From Chthoniobacteraceae bacterium (GTDB lineage: Bacteria; Verrucomicrobiota; Verrucomicrobiia; Chthoniobacterales; Chthoniobacteraceae), in assembly GCA_028714515.1 (NCBI GenBank), contig JAQTMF010000008.1, positions 1 to 33,448 on the forward strand: a DNA stretch of 33,448 bases, given 5' to 3'. The translations under genes were made by a program, and so were the position numbers. Every line of letters begins with the position of its first letter. The first letter of the stretch is position 1. This document shows, piece by piece, positions 7,373-15,369 of the stretch. The notes under the pieces were generated by a model, which did no database searches, was not told the DNA's origin, and worked only from the letters and a program-made list of their open reading frames with translations.

Positions 7373-8913
7373 CAGTTTTTGTTATTGGGCGCCGCCATCC
7401 ATCCGCGCAGGGCCGCGCCGACGTTTTCGGGTTTCTGGCGGATCATTTCGTTGAGCATCTCGGGGGAAATGACGGGGGTGCCGGAGGCTTGCAGTTCCCC
7501 GGCGTTGGGCTCCAGGATCTCGATGGGGATTTCGTAGGGTTTGGTGCGCTTGAGGAGGCGCAGGAAGATGAGGATGACGAAGGCGGCGATGCCCAGCCCG
7601 ACGGCGCTGCGCAGGAGATCCTGGTTGTTGTAGAGCACGTCGGTGAATTCGGGTTTTCTGACGGCCGGGGCCTCGAAGGCGACTTCTTGCAGGGAGATGG
7701 CCTGGGAGGAGTCCTGCCCCCCTGTGGCTTTGATGCCGAGGGCGTTGGCGACCATTTTCCGCAGGGCGTCGAGTTCCTGCTGGCTGCGGGGTTTCTCTTT
7801 TGCCGCGATGAATACCGCCGCGGAGAGGTGGGTGATGCTGCCGGGGTTTTTCACCGCGTTGACGGTGGTCCGGTTGATCTCGTAGGTGTTGGTTTTGTTT
7901 TTCCGCGTTTCCTCGCTGTTTTTGCCGGTCGATTTCGCGTTGCCTTCGCCGTTGGCGTTGGGCGGGGTGTTGGAGGTGACGCCGACGGCGGGCCGCTGGT
8001 TGGTGCCGTCGGTTTCGGTGGTGACGACGCTGTCTTCGGTGACGACTTCGTTGCGGACGACTTGTTTTTCGGGGTCGAATTCTTCTTTGACGGTGGTGGA
8101 GCTGTCGGTATCGACGTCGGCGGAGACGCGCACGACGGCGTTGTTGAGGCCGAGGACCTTGGAGAGCATGGTCTCGACTTTCCCCGCGAAGTAGTCTTCG
8201 ACGCTTTTGCGGTATTTCATCTGGGCGGTGGCGACGCCGAGGGAGGGGTCGTCCTTGAGGTTCTCCGTGAGTACGTTGCCGTGGCTGTCGATGACGGCGA
8301 CGTCGTTGACGCCGAGCCCTTCGACGGAGTTGGCGACGAGGAAGCGGATGGAGTTGACGGCTTCCTGGGTGAGCGCGCCCGCGCCTTGCTCGACGAAGAC
8401 GGAGGCGGTCGGCTTGGACTTGGCGTCGGAGAAGAGCAGCCGGTTTTCGGGCATGACGATGAGGACGCGCGCGGAGTGGACGCCGTTGATTTGCGCGATG
8501 GTGCGGGAGAGTTCTCCCTGGACGGCCCGGACGTAGTTGGTGCGCTGGACGAAGTCGCTGATGCCGAAGTTGGACCGGTCGAAGATTTCGAACCCGACGC
8601 CGCCCCCGGAGGGGACGCCTTTGGCGGCGAGTTGCGCCCGCAGTTGGTGCACTTTTTCGCCCGGGACGTAGACGGAGCCGCCACCCGCGCCGATCTCGTA
8701 TTTGACGCCTTGTTCCTGGACGAGGCTGAGCACTTCGGCGATGTCCTTTTCGCCAAGCCGCCCGTAGAGGAGCTGCATTTGCGAACGGCCGGACCAGAGG
8801 ACGACTCCGACCATGCCGGCGATGACGGCGGCGATGGCGAGCCCGAGGGTGATCCGCTGGCTGATGGCGAGCTGGCTCCAGAGCCGGCCCATCTGTTTGA
8901 TGAAATCGTTCAT
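7372..8913 (-). CDS. fliF: Flagellar M-ring protein FliF
   Basis: FliF forms the MS ring in the inner membrane and is the platform for assembly of the rest of the motor. The 513-residue protein has a first membrane helix at about 21-40 and the ring-building motifs in the periplasmic part (MQLLYGRLGEKDIAEVLSL, the FEIFDRSNFGISDFVQRTNY stretch, LSRTIAQINGVHSARVLIV). A low-complexity Asn/Thr/Lys-rich loop lies at about 300-330. A second membrane helix is at about 436-454, and the C-terminal FliG-binding tail follows (SPEMLNEMIRQKPENVGAAL). Length and order are typical. It lies 16 bases after fliE and overlaps fliG by one base. Confidence 0.97.
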   Translation of the reverse strand: MNDFIKQMGRLWSQLAISQRITLGLAIAAVIAGMVGVVLWSGRSQMQLLYGRLGEKDIAEVLSLVQEQGVKYEIGAGGGSVYVPGEKVHQLRAQLAAKGVPSGGGVGFEIFDRSNFGISDFVQRTNYVRAVQGELSRTIAQINGVHSARVLIVMPENRLLFSDAKSKPTASVFVEQGAGALTQEAVNSIRFLVANSVEGLGVNDVAVIDSHGNVLTENLKDDPSLGVATAQMKYRKSVEDYFAGKVETMLSKVLGLNNAVVRVSADVDTDSSTTVKEEFDPEKQVVRNEVVTEDSVVTTETDGTNQRPAVGVTSNTPPNANGEGNAKSTGKNSEETRKNKTNTYEINRTTVNAVKNPGSITHLSAAVFIAAKEKPRSQQELDALRKMVANALGIKATGGQDSSQAISLQEVAFEAPAVRKPEFTDVLYNNQDLLRSAVGLGIAAFVILIFLRLLKRTKPYEIPIEILEPNAGELQASGTPVISPEMLNEMIRQKPENVGAALRGWMAAPNNKN

Positions 8914-8929
8914 AGGGGGGCGCCCGGCT

Positions 8930-9307
8930 TCAGACCTGCATCCGCATGAGTTCCTGGTAGGAGTCCACCAGTTTGTTGCGCACTTCGACCATGAGCGAGA
9001 AGGCGACGCTGGACTCCTGCATGGAGATCATCGCCTGGTGGAGGTTGTTGGTCTCGCCGCTGAGCAGTTTGTTCTGGTCGGCGCTGGCGATCTTCATTTT
9101 GTCGTCCACTTCGTGGACGGCTTGTTCCAGGACTTTGGAGAAGGAGGCGCCGGTGGCGGGCGCGCCCGCCGATTCGGTGGAGCGCAGGGATGCCGGTTTG
9201 GAGATTCCCTCGATGCCTTCCACACCCGACGGGCCGGCGGCGCGCGCGATGTCGCTGGATTTTCCCCACATGCCGGGGATGGCGTTGGAACCGATGGAGC
9301 CGATCAT
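8930..9307 (-). CDS. fliE: Flagellar hook-basal body complex protein FliE
   Basis: FliE is the first rod component. It joins the MS ring to the proximal rod and is needed for export of later rod proteins. The 125-residue product has a variable Gly/Ser-rich N-terminus and the conserved C-terminal helices (FSKVLEQAVHEVDDKM, then LHQAMISMQESSVAFSLMVEVRNKLVDSY, ending with ELMRMQV). Both the size and the terminal motif are those of FliE. It sits in the canonical flgB-flgC-fliE-fliF order with a 12-base gap after flgC. Confidence 0.95.
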   Translation of the reverse strand: MIGSIGSNAIPGMWGKSSDIARAAGPSGVEGIEGISKPASLRSTESAGAPATGASFSKVLEQAVHEVDDKMKIASADQNKLLSGETNNLHQAMISMQESSVAFSLMVEVRNKLVDSYQELMRMQV

Positions 9308-9319
9308 GGGTGCGGAGGG

Positions 9320-9718
9320 TTATTTCCCGATGGAGAGGGCTTTGGAGGCCAGTTGCTTGGCGTTGCGGACGACGGAGAGGTTCGCCTCGTAGGCCCGGGA
9401 CGAGTTCATGAGATCGACCATTTCGGTGGCGATGTTGACGTTGGGCATCTGGACCATGCCTTCTTTGTTGGCGTCGGGGTGGGAGGGGTTGTAGACGGTT
9501 TCGCCGGGGGTGGGGTCGGTGGAGACGCGGCCGACTTGGACGCCTTTGCCGTTGGCGCGGAGGACGGACTCGAAGGAGACGACTTTGCGCTGGTAGGCCT
9601 GGCCGTCCACGTCGTGCGTGGTGTAGGCGTTGGCGATGTTTTCGGCCACGACTTCCATGCGGATTTTTTCCGCGTTGAGGGCGCTGCCTGTGAGGTTGAT
9701 TCCAGAGATCACGTTCAT
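9320..9718 (-). CDS. flgC: Proximal rod protein FlgC
   Basis: FlgC is a structural protein of the flagellar proximal rod. The 132-residue product carries the rod motif ALNAEKIRMEVVAENIANAYTT near the N-terminus. It has the FlgC-specific region YQRKVVSFESVL and then VYNPSHPDANKEGMVQMPNVNIATEMVDL. It closes with the paired rod helix SSRAYEANLSVVRNAKQLASKAL. Length is typical for the family (about 135). It lies 20 bases downstream of flgB. Confidence 0.97.
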   Translation of the reverse strand: MNVISGINLTGSALNAEKIRMEVVAENIANAYTTHDVDGQAYQRKVVSFESVLRANGKGVQVGRVSTDPTPGETVYNPSHPDANKEGMVQMPNVNIATEMVDLMNSSRAYEANLSVVRNAKQLASKALSIGK

Positions 9719-9738
9719 GGGGGGAAAGGGATCCTCGG

Positions 9739-10113
9739 TTAGCTGCGCCCGGTGATGGCTACTTTGAGCTGCCGGAGGGAGTTGCTGACGAATTCCGTGA
9801 GGGTGTCGTATTGCGTGGTATTGGCGCTCATTTCGAGCAGTTCTTTGTCGATCTCGACGTTGTTCCCGTCGTGGCGCTGGCTGGTCGTTTTGGTGTCTTC
9901 CACCAGGGAGGGGGTGCGGAGCCGATCCAGTGTCCCCGAGCGAAGCCGCGCCGCGAATTCTTTGCTGAAGTCTTTGGGCAGATCGACCCGCTTGTAGCCC
10001 GGGGTCTCGACGTTGGCGATGTTCGACGCGATGGCTTCGTGACGAAGCTGCGTCATATCCAGCAGTCGCTTGGAGGCGACGTAGTTGGTGTTGGAAAATA
10101 GCCCGTCGATCAT
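9739..10113 (-). CDS. flgB: Proximal rod protein FlgB
   Basis: FlgB is a proximal rod subunit and the first gene of the flagellar structural run. The 124-residue protein begins MIDGLFSNTNYVASKRLLDM, followed by the rod signature LRHEAIASNIANVETPGYKRVDL. The C-terminal part (EIDKELLEMSANTTQYDTLTEF) matches the family. The start is ATG at 10113. An AGGGG sequence lies 9 bases upstream of it and could serve as the ribosome site. A sigma-54-like element lies 16-31 bases upstream of the start codon. Confidence 0.96.
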   Translation of the reverse strand: MIDGLFSNTNYVASKRLLDMTQLRHEAIASNIANVETPGYKRVDLPKDFSKEFAARLRSGTLDRLRTPSLVEDTKTTSQRHDGNNVEIDKELLEMSANTTQYDTLTEFVSNSLRQLKVAITGRS

Positions 10114-10128
10114 GGCGGCGATCCCCTA

Positions 10129-10144
10129 AGCAACCGGTATGCCA
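10129..10144 (-). promoter_or_regulatory. Candidate sigma-54 (-24/-12) promoter upstream of flgB
   Basis: On the minus strand the sequence reads TGGCAT-A-CCGG-TTGCT. This matches the RpoN consensus TGGCACG-N4-TTGCW, with exactly 10 bases between the GG and GC dinucleotides. The predicted transcription start, about 12 bases after the -12 GC, falls only about 5 bases before the flgB ATG. That leaves no room for the AGGGG ribosome site. Either the leader is nearly absent or the match is fortuitous. Sigma-54 control of rod and hook genes is common, which raises the prior. Confidence 0.45.
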
Positions 10145-10241
10145 GCGAAATGCCGATTCGCGTTCTCTTTTGATTTTCAGGGGCTTATGTCACCTCCCCT
10201 TCCGCGTTCCCCTCGCCTTCCGCCTCAAATTTCCCGGAGGG

Positions 10242-10254
10242 GGCAATTTTTGCC
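10242..10254 (-). terminator. Weak hairpin in the gap between the chemotaxis and flagellar runs
   Basis: The 187-bp gap 10114-10300 separates the chemotaxis operon from flgB. It contains a perfect but short stem (GGCAA, loop AAA, TTGCC) within a purine/pyrimidine-skewed stretch. No clear T-run follows on the minus strand, so intrinsic termination is doubtful. Apart from this and the sigma-54-like element I see nothing else in the gap. Confidence 0.2.
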
Positions 10255-10300
10255 GGGAGGAAGATTCGGTATGCGGCGCTCTTCCCGAGGAGGGGCGGGC

Positions 10301-10684
10301 CTACAGGGTTAGGGAGATGGATGCGCCGGGGTTCGCGGCCGCGCAGGAGCGGCAATACGCCTGGCTTTCGGCGCTGAGGGAAAGGCTTTGTGTTCCCCCG
10401 TTCGGCAGTACCCGGGAGAGGGTGCCGTCGGGGGCGAGGATGAATGGGGCTCCCGCTTCCGTGCCGCTTGCGGCGAGGGCGGCTTTCACTTCCGGCAAGG
10501 CGCTGAGTTGCCGCTGGATGTCGGCGGTTCCCCGGCCGGCCGTTACGGCTTGGTTGAGCACGGCTTGGAATGCCACGGGCGACGGCGTTTCTTGCGCCGC
10601 TTTCGGTTCGGTGATCCGGTTCCAGGTGGCGAGGGCGGATTGGGCCAGCGAGCTGATTCCTGAGACGGCGAAGGGGGTCATCAT
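10301..10684 (-). CDS. Hypothetical protein between cheR and flgB
   Basis: I do not recognise this 127-residue product. The likely start is the ATG pair at 10684/10681. A longer frame reaches back into cheR at 10762 but has no better start signal. Visible features are an Ala/Ser-rich helical N-terminus (ISSLAQSALATWNRI), a stretch FQAVLNQAVTAG that resembles helices of small rod/export proteins such as FliE, and a Gly/Pro-rich middle. The end contains a CxxC pair (YCRSC). There is no obvious signal peptide or membrane helix. It follows cheR by 43 bases on the same strand and precedes the gap before flgB, so a flagellar or chemotaxis-linked role is possible but unproven. Confidence 0.65.
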   Translation of the reverse strand: MMTPFAVSGISSLAQSALATWNRITEPKAAQETPSPVAFQAVLNQAVTAGRGTADIQRQLSALPEVKAALAASGTEAGAPFILAPDGTLSRVLPNGGTQSLSLSAESQAYCRSCAAANPGASISLTL

Positions 10685-10727
10685 GGCCGGATGCAAAGCA
10701 TGCCATATGCCACCCCGGCGGCTTTGG

Positions 10728-11549
10728 TCAGCGCCGCTGTTTGTAACAGACGACCCGGCCAAACAGGGCCCGCTCGTAGTTGTCGTCCAGGTTCATGGTG
10801 GTCTCGGCGTTGCCCAGGAAGAGGTAGCCTTCGGGCGACAGGACGGTGCGCACTTTGCCAAGGATGGAGCGCTTGGTGGCTACGTCAAAGTAGATCATGA
10901 CGTTGCGCAGGAGCACGAGATCGCACTTGGGCAGGAACGGCCACGGCTGGACGAGGTTCATTTCGCGGAAGTCGACCATGTTGCGGATGTCTTCGCGGAC
11001 TTCCCACATGGCGGCGCGTTCCCGGAAGTATTTGACGAGCAGGGGCGCGGCCAGCCCCCGGTTGACTTCCATCTGGCGGTAGCGGCCCGCCCGCGCCCGT
11101 TCGAGCACTTCTTCGTTGATGTCGGTGGCGATGATCCGCACGTTCCAGTTTGCCACGGCCGGGAAGCATTCGCGCAGGAGGATGGCGACGCTGTAGGGCT
11201 CCTGCCCGGTGGAGGCCGCGCAGCACCAGATGGTCAACTGCCGCTGGGGAGCGCGCAATGCGATCAGCTCCGGGAGAACCGAGTCGCGGAGGACTTCGAA
11301 GGGGTAGATGTCGCGGAAGAAGGACGTTTCGTTGGTCGTCATGGCGTCGACGATCTTCCAGTGGATGTTGTTGACGGGCTGGAATCGCACGGCGTCGATC
11401 ATCCTGGCGATGGTGTCGAAGCCTTCGGCGCGGGCGACGGGTTCCAGGCGCGAGTCCACGAGGTATTCCTTCCCGGTTTCCAATACCAGCCCGGCCAGTG
11501 AATGGAGCAATGTCTGCAAGTATTGGAAATCCGAGAGGGTTATGGCCAT
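10728..11549 (-). CDS. cheR: Chemotaxis protein methyltransferase CheR
   Basis: CheR transfers methyl groups from S-adenosylmethionine to glutamates of chemoreceptors for adaptation. The start ATG at 11549 overlaps the cheB stop by 10 bases and gives 273 residues, the usual CheR length. The N-terminal helical domain is present, including the conserved MTTNETSFFRDIYPFEVLRD. The SAM-binding motif WCCAASTGQEPYSVAI follows. Later motifs are also seen (IIATDINEEVLERARAGRY; FREMNLVQPWPF; CDLVLLRNVMIYFD). Neither receptor in this operon ends in a CheR-tethering pentapeptide of the NWETF type, so CheR probably acts on receptors without a tether. Confidence 0.95.
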   Translation of the reverse strand: MAITLSDFQYLQTLLHSLAGLVLETGKEYLVDSRLEPVARAEGFDTIARMIDAVRFQPVNNIHWKIVDAMTTNETSFFRDIYPFEVLRDSVLPELIALRAPQRQLTIWCCAASTGQEPYSVAILLRECFPAVANWNVRIIATDINEEVLERARAGRYRQMEVNRGLAAPLLVKYFRERAAMWEVREDIRNMVDFREMNLVQPWPFLPKCDLVLLRNVMIYFDVATKRSILGKVRTVLSPEGYLFLGNAETTMNLDDNYERALFGRVVCYKQRR

Positions 11550-12661
11550 AGATTGGGCTCCTTGTCGCGTTGGGGAAAATGCCGGGAGGGCGTTGGGGTG
11601 CGTCCCAGGTGAACGCGTTTGACGATTTCGGCGGGAATCTGCTGGAGCGGGAGCACGGCGTTGGCAAGGCCTCCGCGCGCCACGAAGCCGGGCATGCCCC
11701 AGATGACGCTGGTGGCTTCGTCCTGGGCGAATACGTCGCCTCCGGCGTTTCGGATCAGTTCGCTGCCGCGGAATCCGTCGCGCCCCATGCCGGTGAGGAC
11801 GACGCCCAGCACGTGGCCGCCGAAGGCTTCGACGGCCGACCGGAAGAGGACATCGACCGAGGGGCGGCAGGAGTTCTCGGGCGGGCCCTTGGTGGTTCTG
11901 ACGATGGCGTGCCCTTCCTGGCGGCAGACGGTGAGGTGAAAGTCGCCCGGCGCGATCCATACGCCGCCGGGGCTGAGGTGCTCGCCGGGCTCGGCCTCTT
12001 TCACCCAAATGCCGGACATGGCGCTGAGGCGGTCGGCAAGGAGTTTGGTGAAGACGGGCGGCATGTGCTGCACGACGAGGATGGGCACGGGAAGGTCCGC
12101 CGGAAGCGCGGGCATCAGTTTGACCAGGGCGTCGGGGCCGCCGGTGGAGACGCCGATGACCACGACGTCGATCCGGCTGGGCTCGCGAAGCGGCTTTGGA
12201 AGAGGAGCGGGCGCCGCGGGCGGGCGGGCGGGCTCGTGGAGGACGGACGGTTTGACGCCGCAGAAGTGCTTGATCTTGGGGATCAGTTCGCGGCGGAGCC
12301 GGTCGAGGGCTTCGCCGACTCCGCCGACGTTCGCCGGTTTGGTGACATAGTCGGTCGCCCCGGCGGCGAGCGCGTCGAGGGTGGCCAGAAACCCGCGCGC
12401 GGTGACGGTGCTGAACATGATCACCGGCAGGCGGAAGTGGGTTTTGCGTATTTGCCTCAATGTCTCCAGGCCGTCCATTTCCGGCATTTCGACATCGAGT
12501 ACGACGGCGTCGGGCTTTAGTTGCCCGAGTTTTTCGAGGGCGATGCGGCCGTTCGCGGCCACTCCAATGACTTCCAGGTCGGGATCCGCATTCAGCGTAT
12601 CCGTGACAAGCCGCCGGATGACGACGGAATCATCCACTACGAGAACGCGGGCTTTCGGCAT
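11540..12661 (-). CDS. cheB: Chemotaxis response regulator/protein-glutamate methylesterase CheB
   Basis: CheB removes receptor methyl groups when phosphorylated by CheA, opposing CheR. The 373-residue protein has an N-terminal receiver domain with acidic pair D10/D11, phosphorylation site D56 (VVLDVEMP) and K109. A Pro-rich linker follows at about 140-162, then the esterase domain. The catalytic residues are visible: S172 in GVSTGGP, H199 in VVQHMPP and D295 in LTGMGRDG. The last about 25 residues are a basic extension not typical of the family core. It lies 8 bases after cheY and overlaps cheR by 10 bases. Confidence 0.96.
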   Translation of the reverse strand: MPKARVLVVDDSVVIRRLVTDTLNADPDLEVIGVAANGRIALEKLGQLKPDAVVLDVEMPEMDGLETLRQIRKTHFRLPVIMFSTVTARGFLATLDALAAGATDYVTKPANVGGVGEALDRLRRELIPKIKHFCGVKPSVLHEPARPPAAPAPLPKPLREPSRIDVVVIGVSTGGPDALVKLMPALPADLPVPILVVQHMPPVFTKLLADRLSAMSGIWVKEAEPGEHLSPGGVWIAPGDFHLTVCRQEGHAIVRTTKGPPENSCRPSVDVLFRSAVEAFGGHVLGVVLTGMGRDGFRGSELIRNAGGDVFAQDEATSVIWGMPGFVARGGLANAVLPLQQIPAEIVKRVHLGRTPTPSRHFPQRDKEPNLWP

Positions 12662-12669
12662 TCAGAAAA

Positions 12670-13038
12670 CTATACGCTGATGCCGAGGATCGCGAGTTTG
12701 TCCCGGATGATGTCGGCGGTGAACGGTTTCATCACGTATTCGTTCGCTCCGGCATCCAGGGCCTTGGTGATCTGCCCCACTTCGGACTCCGTGGTGACCA
12801 TGACGATCTGCACTTTGTCGTAGGCGGTATTGGCGCGCACGGCTTGCACGAATTCGTAGCCGTTCATGTTGGGCATGTTCCAGTCGGCCAGAATCAGGTC
12901 GGGGGCGCCGTGTTCTTCCAGCCGGGCCAGCCCTTCCTGGCCATCGCCCGCTTCAAAGGTTTCAAAGCCGATTTCGCGAATGATCCTTCCGATGATCATC
13001 CGCATGCTTCTGGAGTCGTCTATTATAAGTGCGCGCAT
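12670..13038 (-). CDS. cheY: Chemotaxis response regulator CheY
   Basis: This is the single-domain receiver that carries the signal from CheA to the flagellar switch. The 122-residue product has the full receiver set: acidic pair D7/D8 in LIIDDSRSMR, phosphorylation site D52 in LILADWNMPNMNG, the Thr pair in VMVTTESE, and K104 in YVMKPF. The NxxNGxEF sequence after the phospho-Asp is characteristic of CheY rather than of transcriptional receivers. It lies between a receptor gene and cheB with 8-base gaps on both sides. Confidence 0.93.
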   Translation of the reverse strand: MRALIIDDSRSMRMIIGRIIREIGFETFEAGDGQEGLARLEEHGAPDLILADWNMPNMNGYEFVQAVRANTAYDKVQIVMVTTESEVGQITKALDAGANEYVMKPFTADIIRDKLAILGISV

Positions 13039-13046
13039 AGGGTGGG

Positions 13047-15338
13047 TTAGTTACGTGAATATTCAGGGTTCGAAAGGGAGGGCATTTCCAGGGCGGCCGC
13101 CGGGCTCGCGTGGTGGCTCCGCGTTCCGGGCTGGGCTCCGCTCTGTTCGAAGTTGAACTCGCCGAGGAGGTGGTTGAGTTCCGCGGAGAGCCGCGAGAGT
13201 TCCTCGGCGGCGCGCAGGGTTTCGTTGGCCACGGCGGTGGTCCCCGCCGCTTCCCGCGCGACGCCCGTGATGTTTTGCGCGATTTCCGAGCTGCCTTTCG
13301 ACGCTTCGGCCAGGTTGCGGCTCATCTCGTTGGTGGTGGCGCTTTGCTCTTCCACGGAGCTGGCGTTGCACGTCTGGATGTCGTTGATCTGGTTGATGGT
13401 CGCGCTGATCTTGGTGATCGCCGCGACGGCTTTTTTCGTGGCCTCCTGGATGGTGCCGACCTTCTCGCCGATGTGTTCGGTGGCTTTGGCTGTTTCTTTG
13501 GCCAGTTCCTTGACTTCGTTGGCGACGACGGCGAACCCTTTGCCCGCTTCCCCGGCGCGCGCCGCCTCGATGGTGGCGTTGAGGGCGAGGAGGTTGGTCT
13601 GCTGCGCGATGGAGGTGATGACTTTGATGACTTCGCCGATTTCTCCGCTGCTCTGCCCGAGTTCGGCGATGGTGTCGTTCGCCGCCGTGGCGATCCGCAC
13701 CGCGCCTGCCGCCACGGCGACGGCTTCGTTGGTGTTTTTGGCGATTTCGCGGAAGCTCGCGGTCATTTCTTCCGCGCCGGTGGCGACGGTCTGGACGTTC
13801 GCGCTGACTTCCTCGCAGGCGGCGGCGACGACGTTGGCTTGGGCGGCGGTTTCCTCGGCGTTGGTGCCGAGTTTCTGGCTGACGGTGGTCAGCTCTTCGG
13901 AGGAGATCGTCAAGGCCATGGCGTTTTGCGCGATTTGCCGCATGGCCGCGCTGAGTTTCTCCAGCATTTGGTTGAAGGCGGCGGCCATCTGGCCGACTTC
14001 GTCGTGCGTGTGGGCGGGGAGGCGCATCCGCAGGTCGCTTGTCTCAAGCATTTTCACGGTCTGCGCCAGCGGGCGGCAGATGCTCTGGGCGACGCCGTGC
14101 CCCACGAGCGCGGAGATGCCGGCCATGCACAGGGAGGTCACGATGACCCACCAGACGGTGTTTCGGAGGCCGTCGGAGGTTTTGCCCACCGAGGCGATCA
14201 TTTTGCCGGTGGAGGTCTCCAGCAGCTTTTGCGCTTCGATCAGTTCGTCTTCGTAGCAGCTCACGCCCACCACCCAGCCGCGCTCTTTGTAGTAGGAGAC
14301 CATGGAGAGCTTGGCGCGGTCGCGGGCGTCGCCGGGCTCGCGCCAGTTGTAGCGGACGAGGACGGGGGCGCCGTCTTTGGCGGCCATGGCTTTTTGCGCG
14401 AGGTCCTGGATTACCAACCGGCCTTCGCCGTCTTTGGTGTTCCAGATGTCTTCGCCGTTGCGTTTGTTGCCCCGCGATAGGAGGTAAAGGCCGCGCTCCT
14501 GCCCTTGCGTTCCGATGATGTAAAGGTTGCCCGTTTTCGCGACGTTGATTTTGCCCAGCGATTCGCGGATTTGATCGTCCTTTTCCGCGACGTTGCTGCC
14601 GACGAAGAGCATCCCGATGATCTTCGCGCGCGCGCTGTCCCAGACGGGTTCGTAATACCCAAGGTGCCATTTGCCGACGAGGAAGCTCGGGCCGAAATAG
14701 GTTTCGCCTTTGAGCACTTCTTCCAGGATGGGATCTCCCGTGCCGTCGGGATGGCGGCGCGGAATGTACGTTCCCGTGGCGCGCTGGCCTTCGCTGTTGG
14801 TCAGCGAGGTGCAGATCCGCACCATGTCGCCCTCTTCGTTCATCCGCTGGAAGAGGGTGCAGTGATCCCGGGTGGCGTGCCAGACGTAATCGACCACCGG
14901 CGACGGCGCTTTCGGATCGCCGTTGGGCTCGATCCAGGTGGCTCCGGCGAACATCTTGGGCAAGGAGAGGGTGACGGCGGACCGGGTCATCTGGTTGACG
15001 CACCTCCATTCCTGCTTCTCGTTGCCCAGCGAAAGCGGCCCGAGCGCGGCGATCTGCTCTTTGGCGATGCCGACGTTGTATTGCACCCGCTTGTAGGTGT
15101 TCAGGTCGGTCGTCGCGATGAGGTCCATCGCGATCTGGCTTACTTTTTCCAGCTCGACGGTGGTCGTTTCGCGGAGTTTGGCCGCCACCGTTTCGTTGGT
15201 GCCGCGAATCTCTCCTCCCAGGGATTTGATGTCGCGGTTCATCTCCGCCTGACGGAGAGCCAGGAGCCCGACGATCACGGCGGCGGTTGCCGCGGTAAAC
15301 AGGACGCCCAGCGCGGTGATCTTGGTCTGGATGCGCAT
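13047..15338 (-). CDS. Methyl-accepting chemotaxis protein with a Cache-type sensor
   Basis: This is an inner-membrane chemoreceptor of about 763 residues. The ATG at 15338 is chosen because the first membrane helix follows directly (about 8-28). The open frame extends 61 codons upstream but encodes only an Arg/Pro-rich shadow. The periplasmic region (about 60-370) looks like a Cache_3-Cache_2 type domain ([23 protein letters not shown], and [22 protein letters not shown]). A second membrane helix is at about 394-414, HAMP at about 415-468, and the signalling domain at about 480-750. The signalling tip is intact ([34 protein letters not shown]). The ligand cannot be predicted; Cache domains often bind small organic acids or amines. 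Confidence 0.92.
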   Translation of the reverse strand: MRIQTKITALGVLFTAATAAVIVGLLALRQAEMNRDIKSLGGEIRGTNETVAAKLRETTTVELEKVSQIAMDLIATTDLNTYKRVQYNVGIAKEQIAALGPLSLGNEKQEWRCVNQMTRSAVTLSLPKMFAGATWIEPNGDPKAPSPVVDYVWHATRDHCTLFQRMNEEGDMVRICTSLTNSEGQRATGTYIPRRHPDGTGDPILEEVLKGETYFGPSFLVGKWHLGYYEPVWDSARAKIIGMLFVGSNVAEKDDQIRESLGKINVAKTGNLYIIGTQGQERGLYLLSRGNKRNGEDIWNTKDGEGRLVIQDLAQKAMAAKDGAPVLVRYNWREPGDARDRAKLSMVSYYKERGWVVGVSCYEDELIEAQKLLETSTGKMIASVGKTSDGLRNTVWWVIVTSLCMAGISALVGHGVAQSICRPLAQTVKMLETSDLRMRLPAHTHDEVGQMAAAFNQMLEKLSAAMRQIAQNAMALTISSEELTTVSQKLGTNAEETAAQANVVAAACEEVSANVQTVATGAEEMTASFREIAKNTNEAVAVAAGAVRIATAANDTIAELGQSSGEIGEVIKVITSIAQQTNLLALNATIEAARAGEAGKGFAVVANEVKELAKETAKATEHIGEKVGTIQEATKKAVAAITKISATINQINDIQTCNASSVEEQSATTNEMSRNLAEASKGSSEIAQNITGVAREAAGTTAVANETLRAAEELSRLSAELNHLLGEFNFEQSGAQPGTRSHHASPAAALEMPSLSNPEYSRN

Positions 15339-15369
15339 AGGATGAAACGCTGCGGACAAGACCGGTTTC

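Noticed and set aside
4775-8949. Long plus-strand frames opposite fliI, fliH, fliG and fliF (for example 4775-6259 and 7489-8949)
   Set aside because: These are mirror frames of conserved flagellar genes, with low-complexity Asp/Gly/Val/Phe composition and no recognisable domain.
10685-10762. Longer start for the hypothetical gene, reaching into cheR
   Set aside because: It would overlap cheR by 35 bases with no ribosome site. The ATG pair at 10684/10681 is a simpler start.
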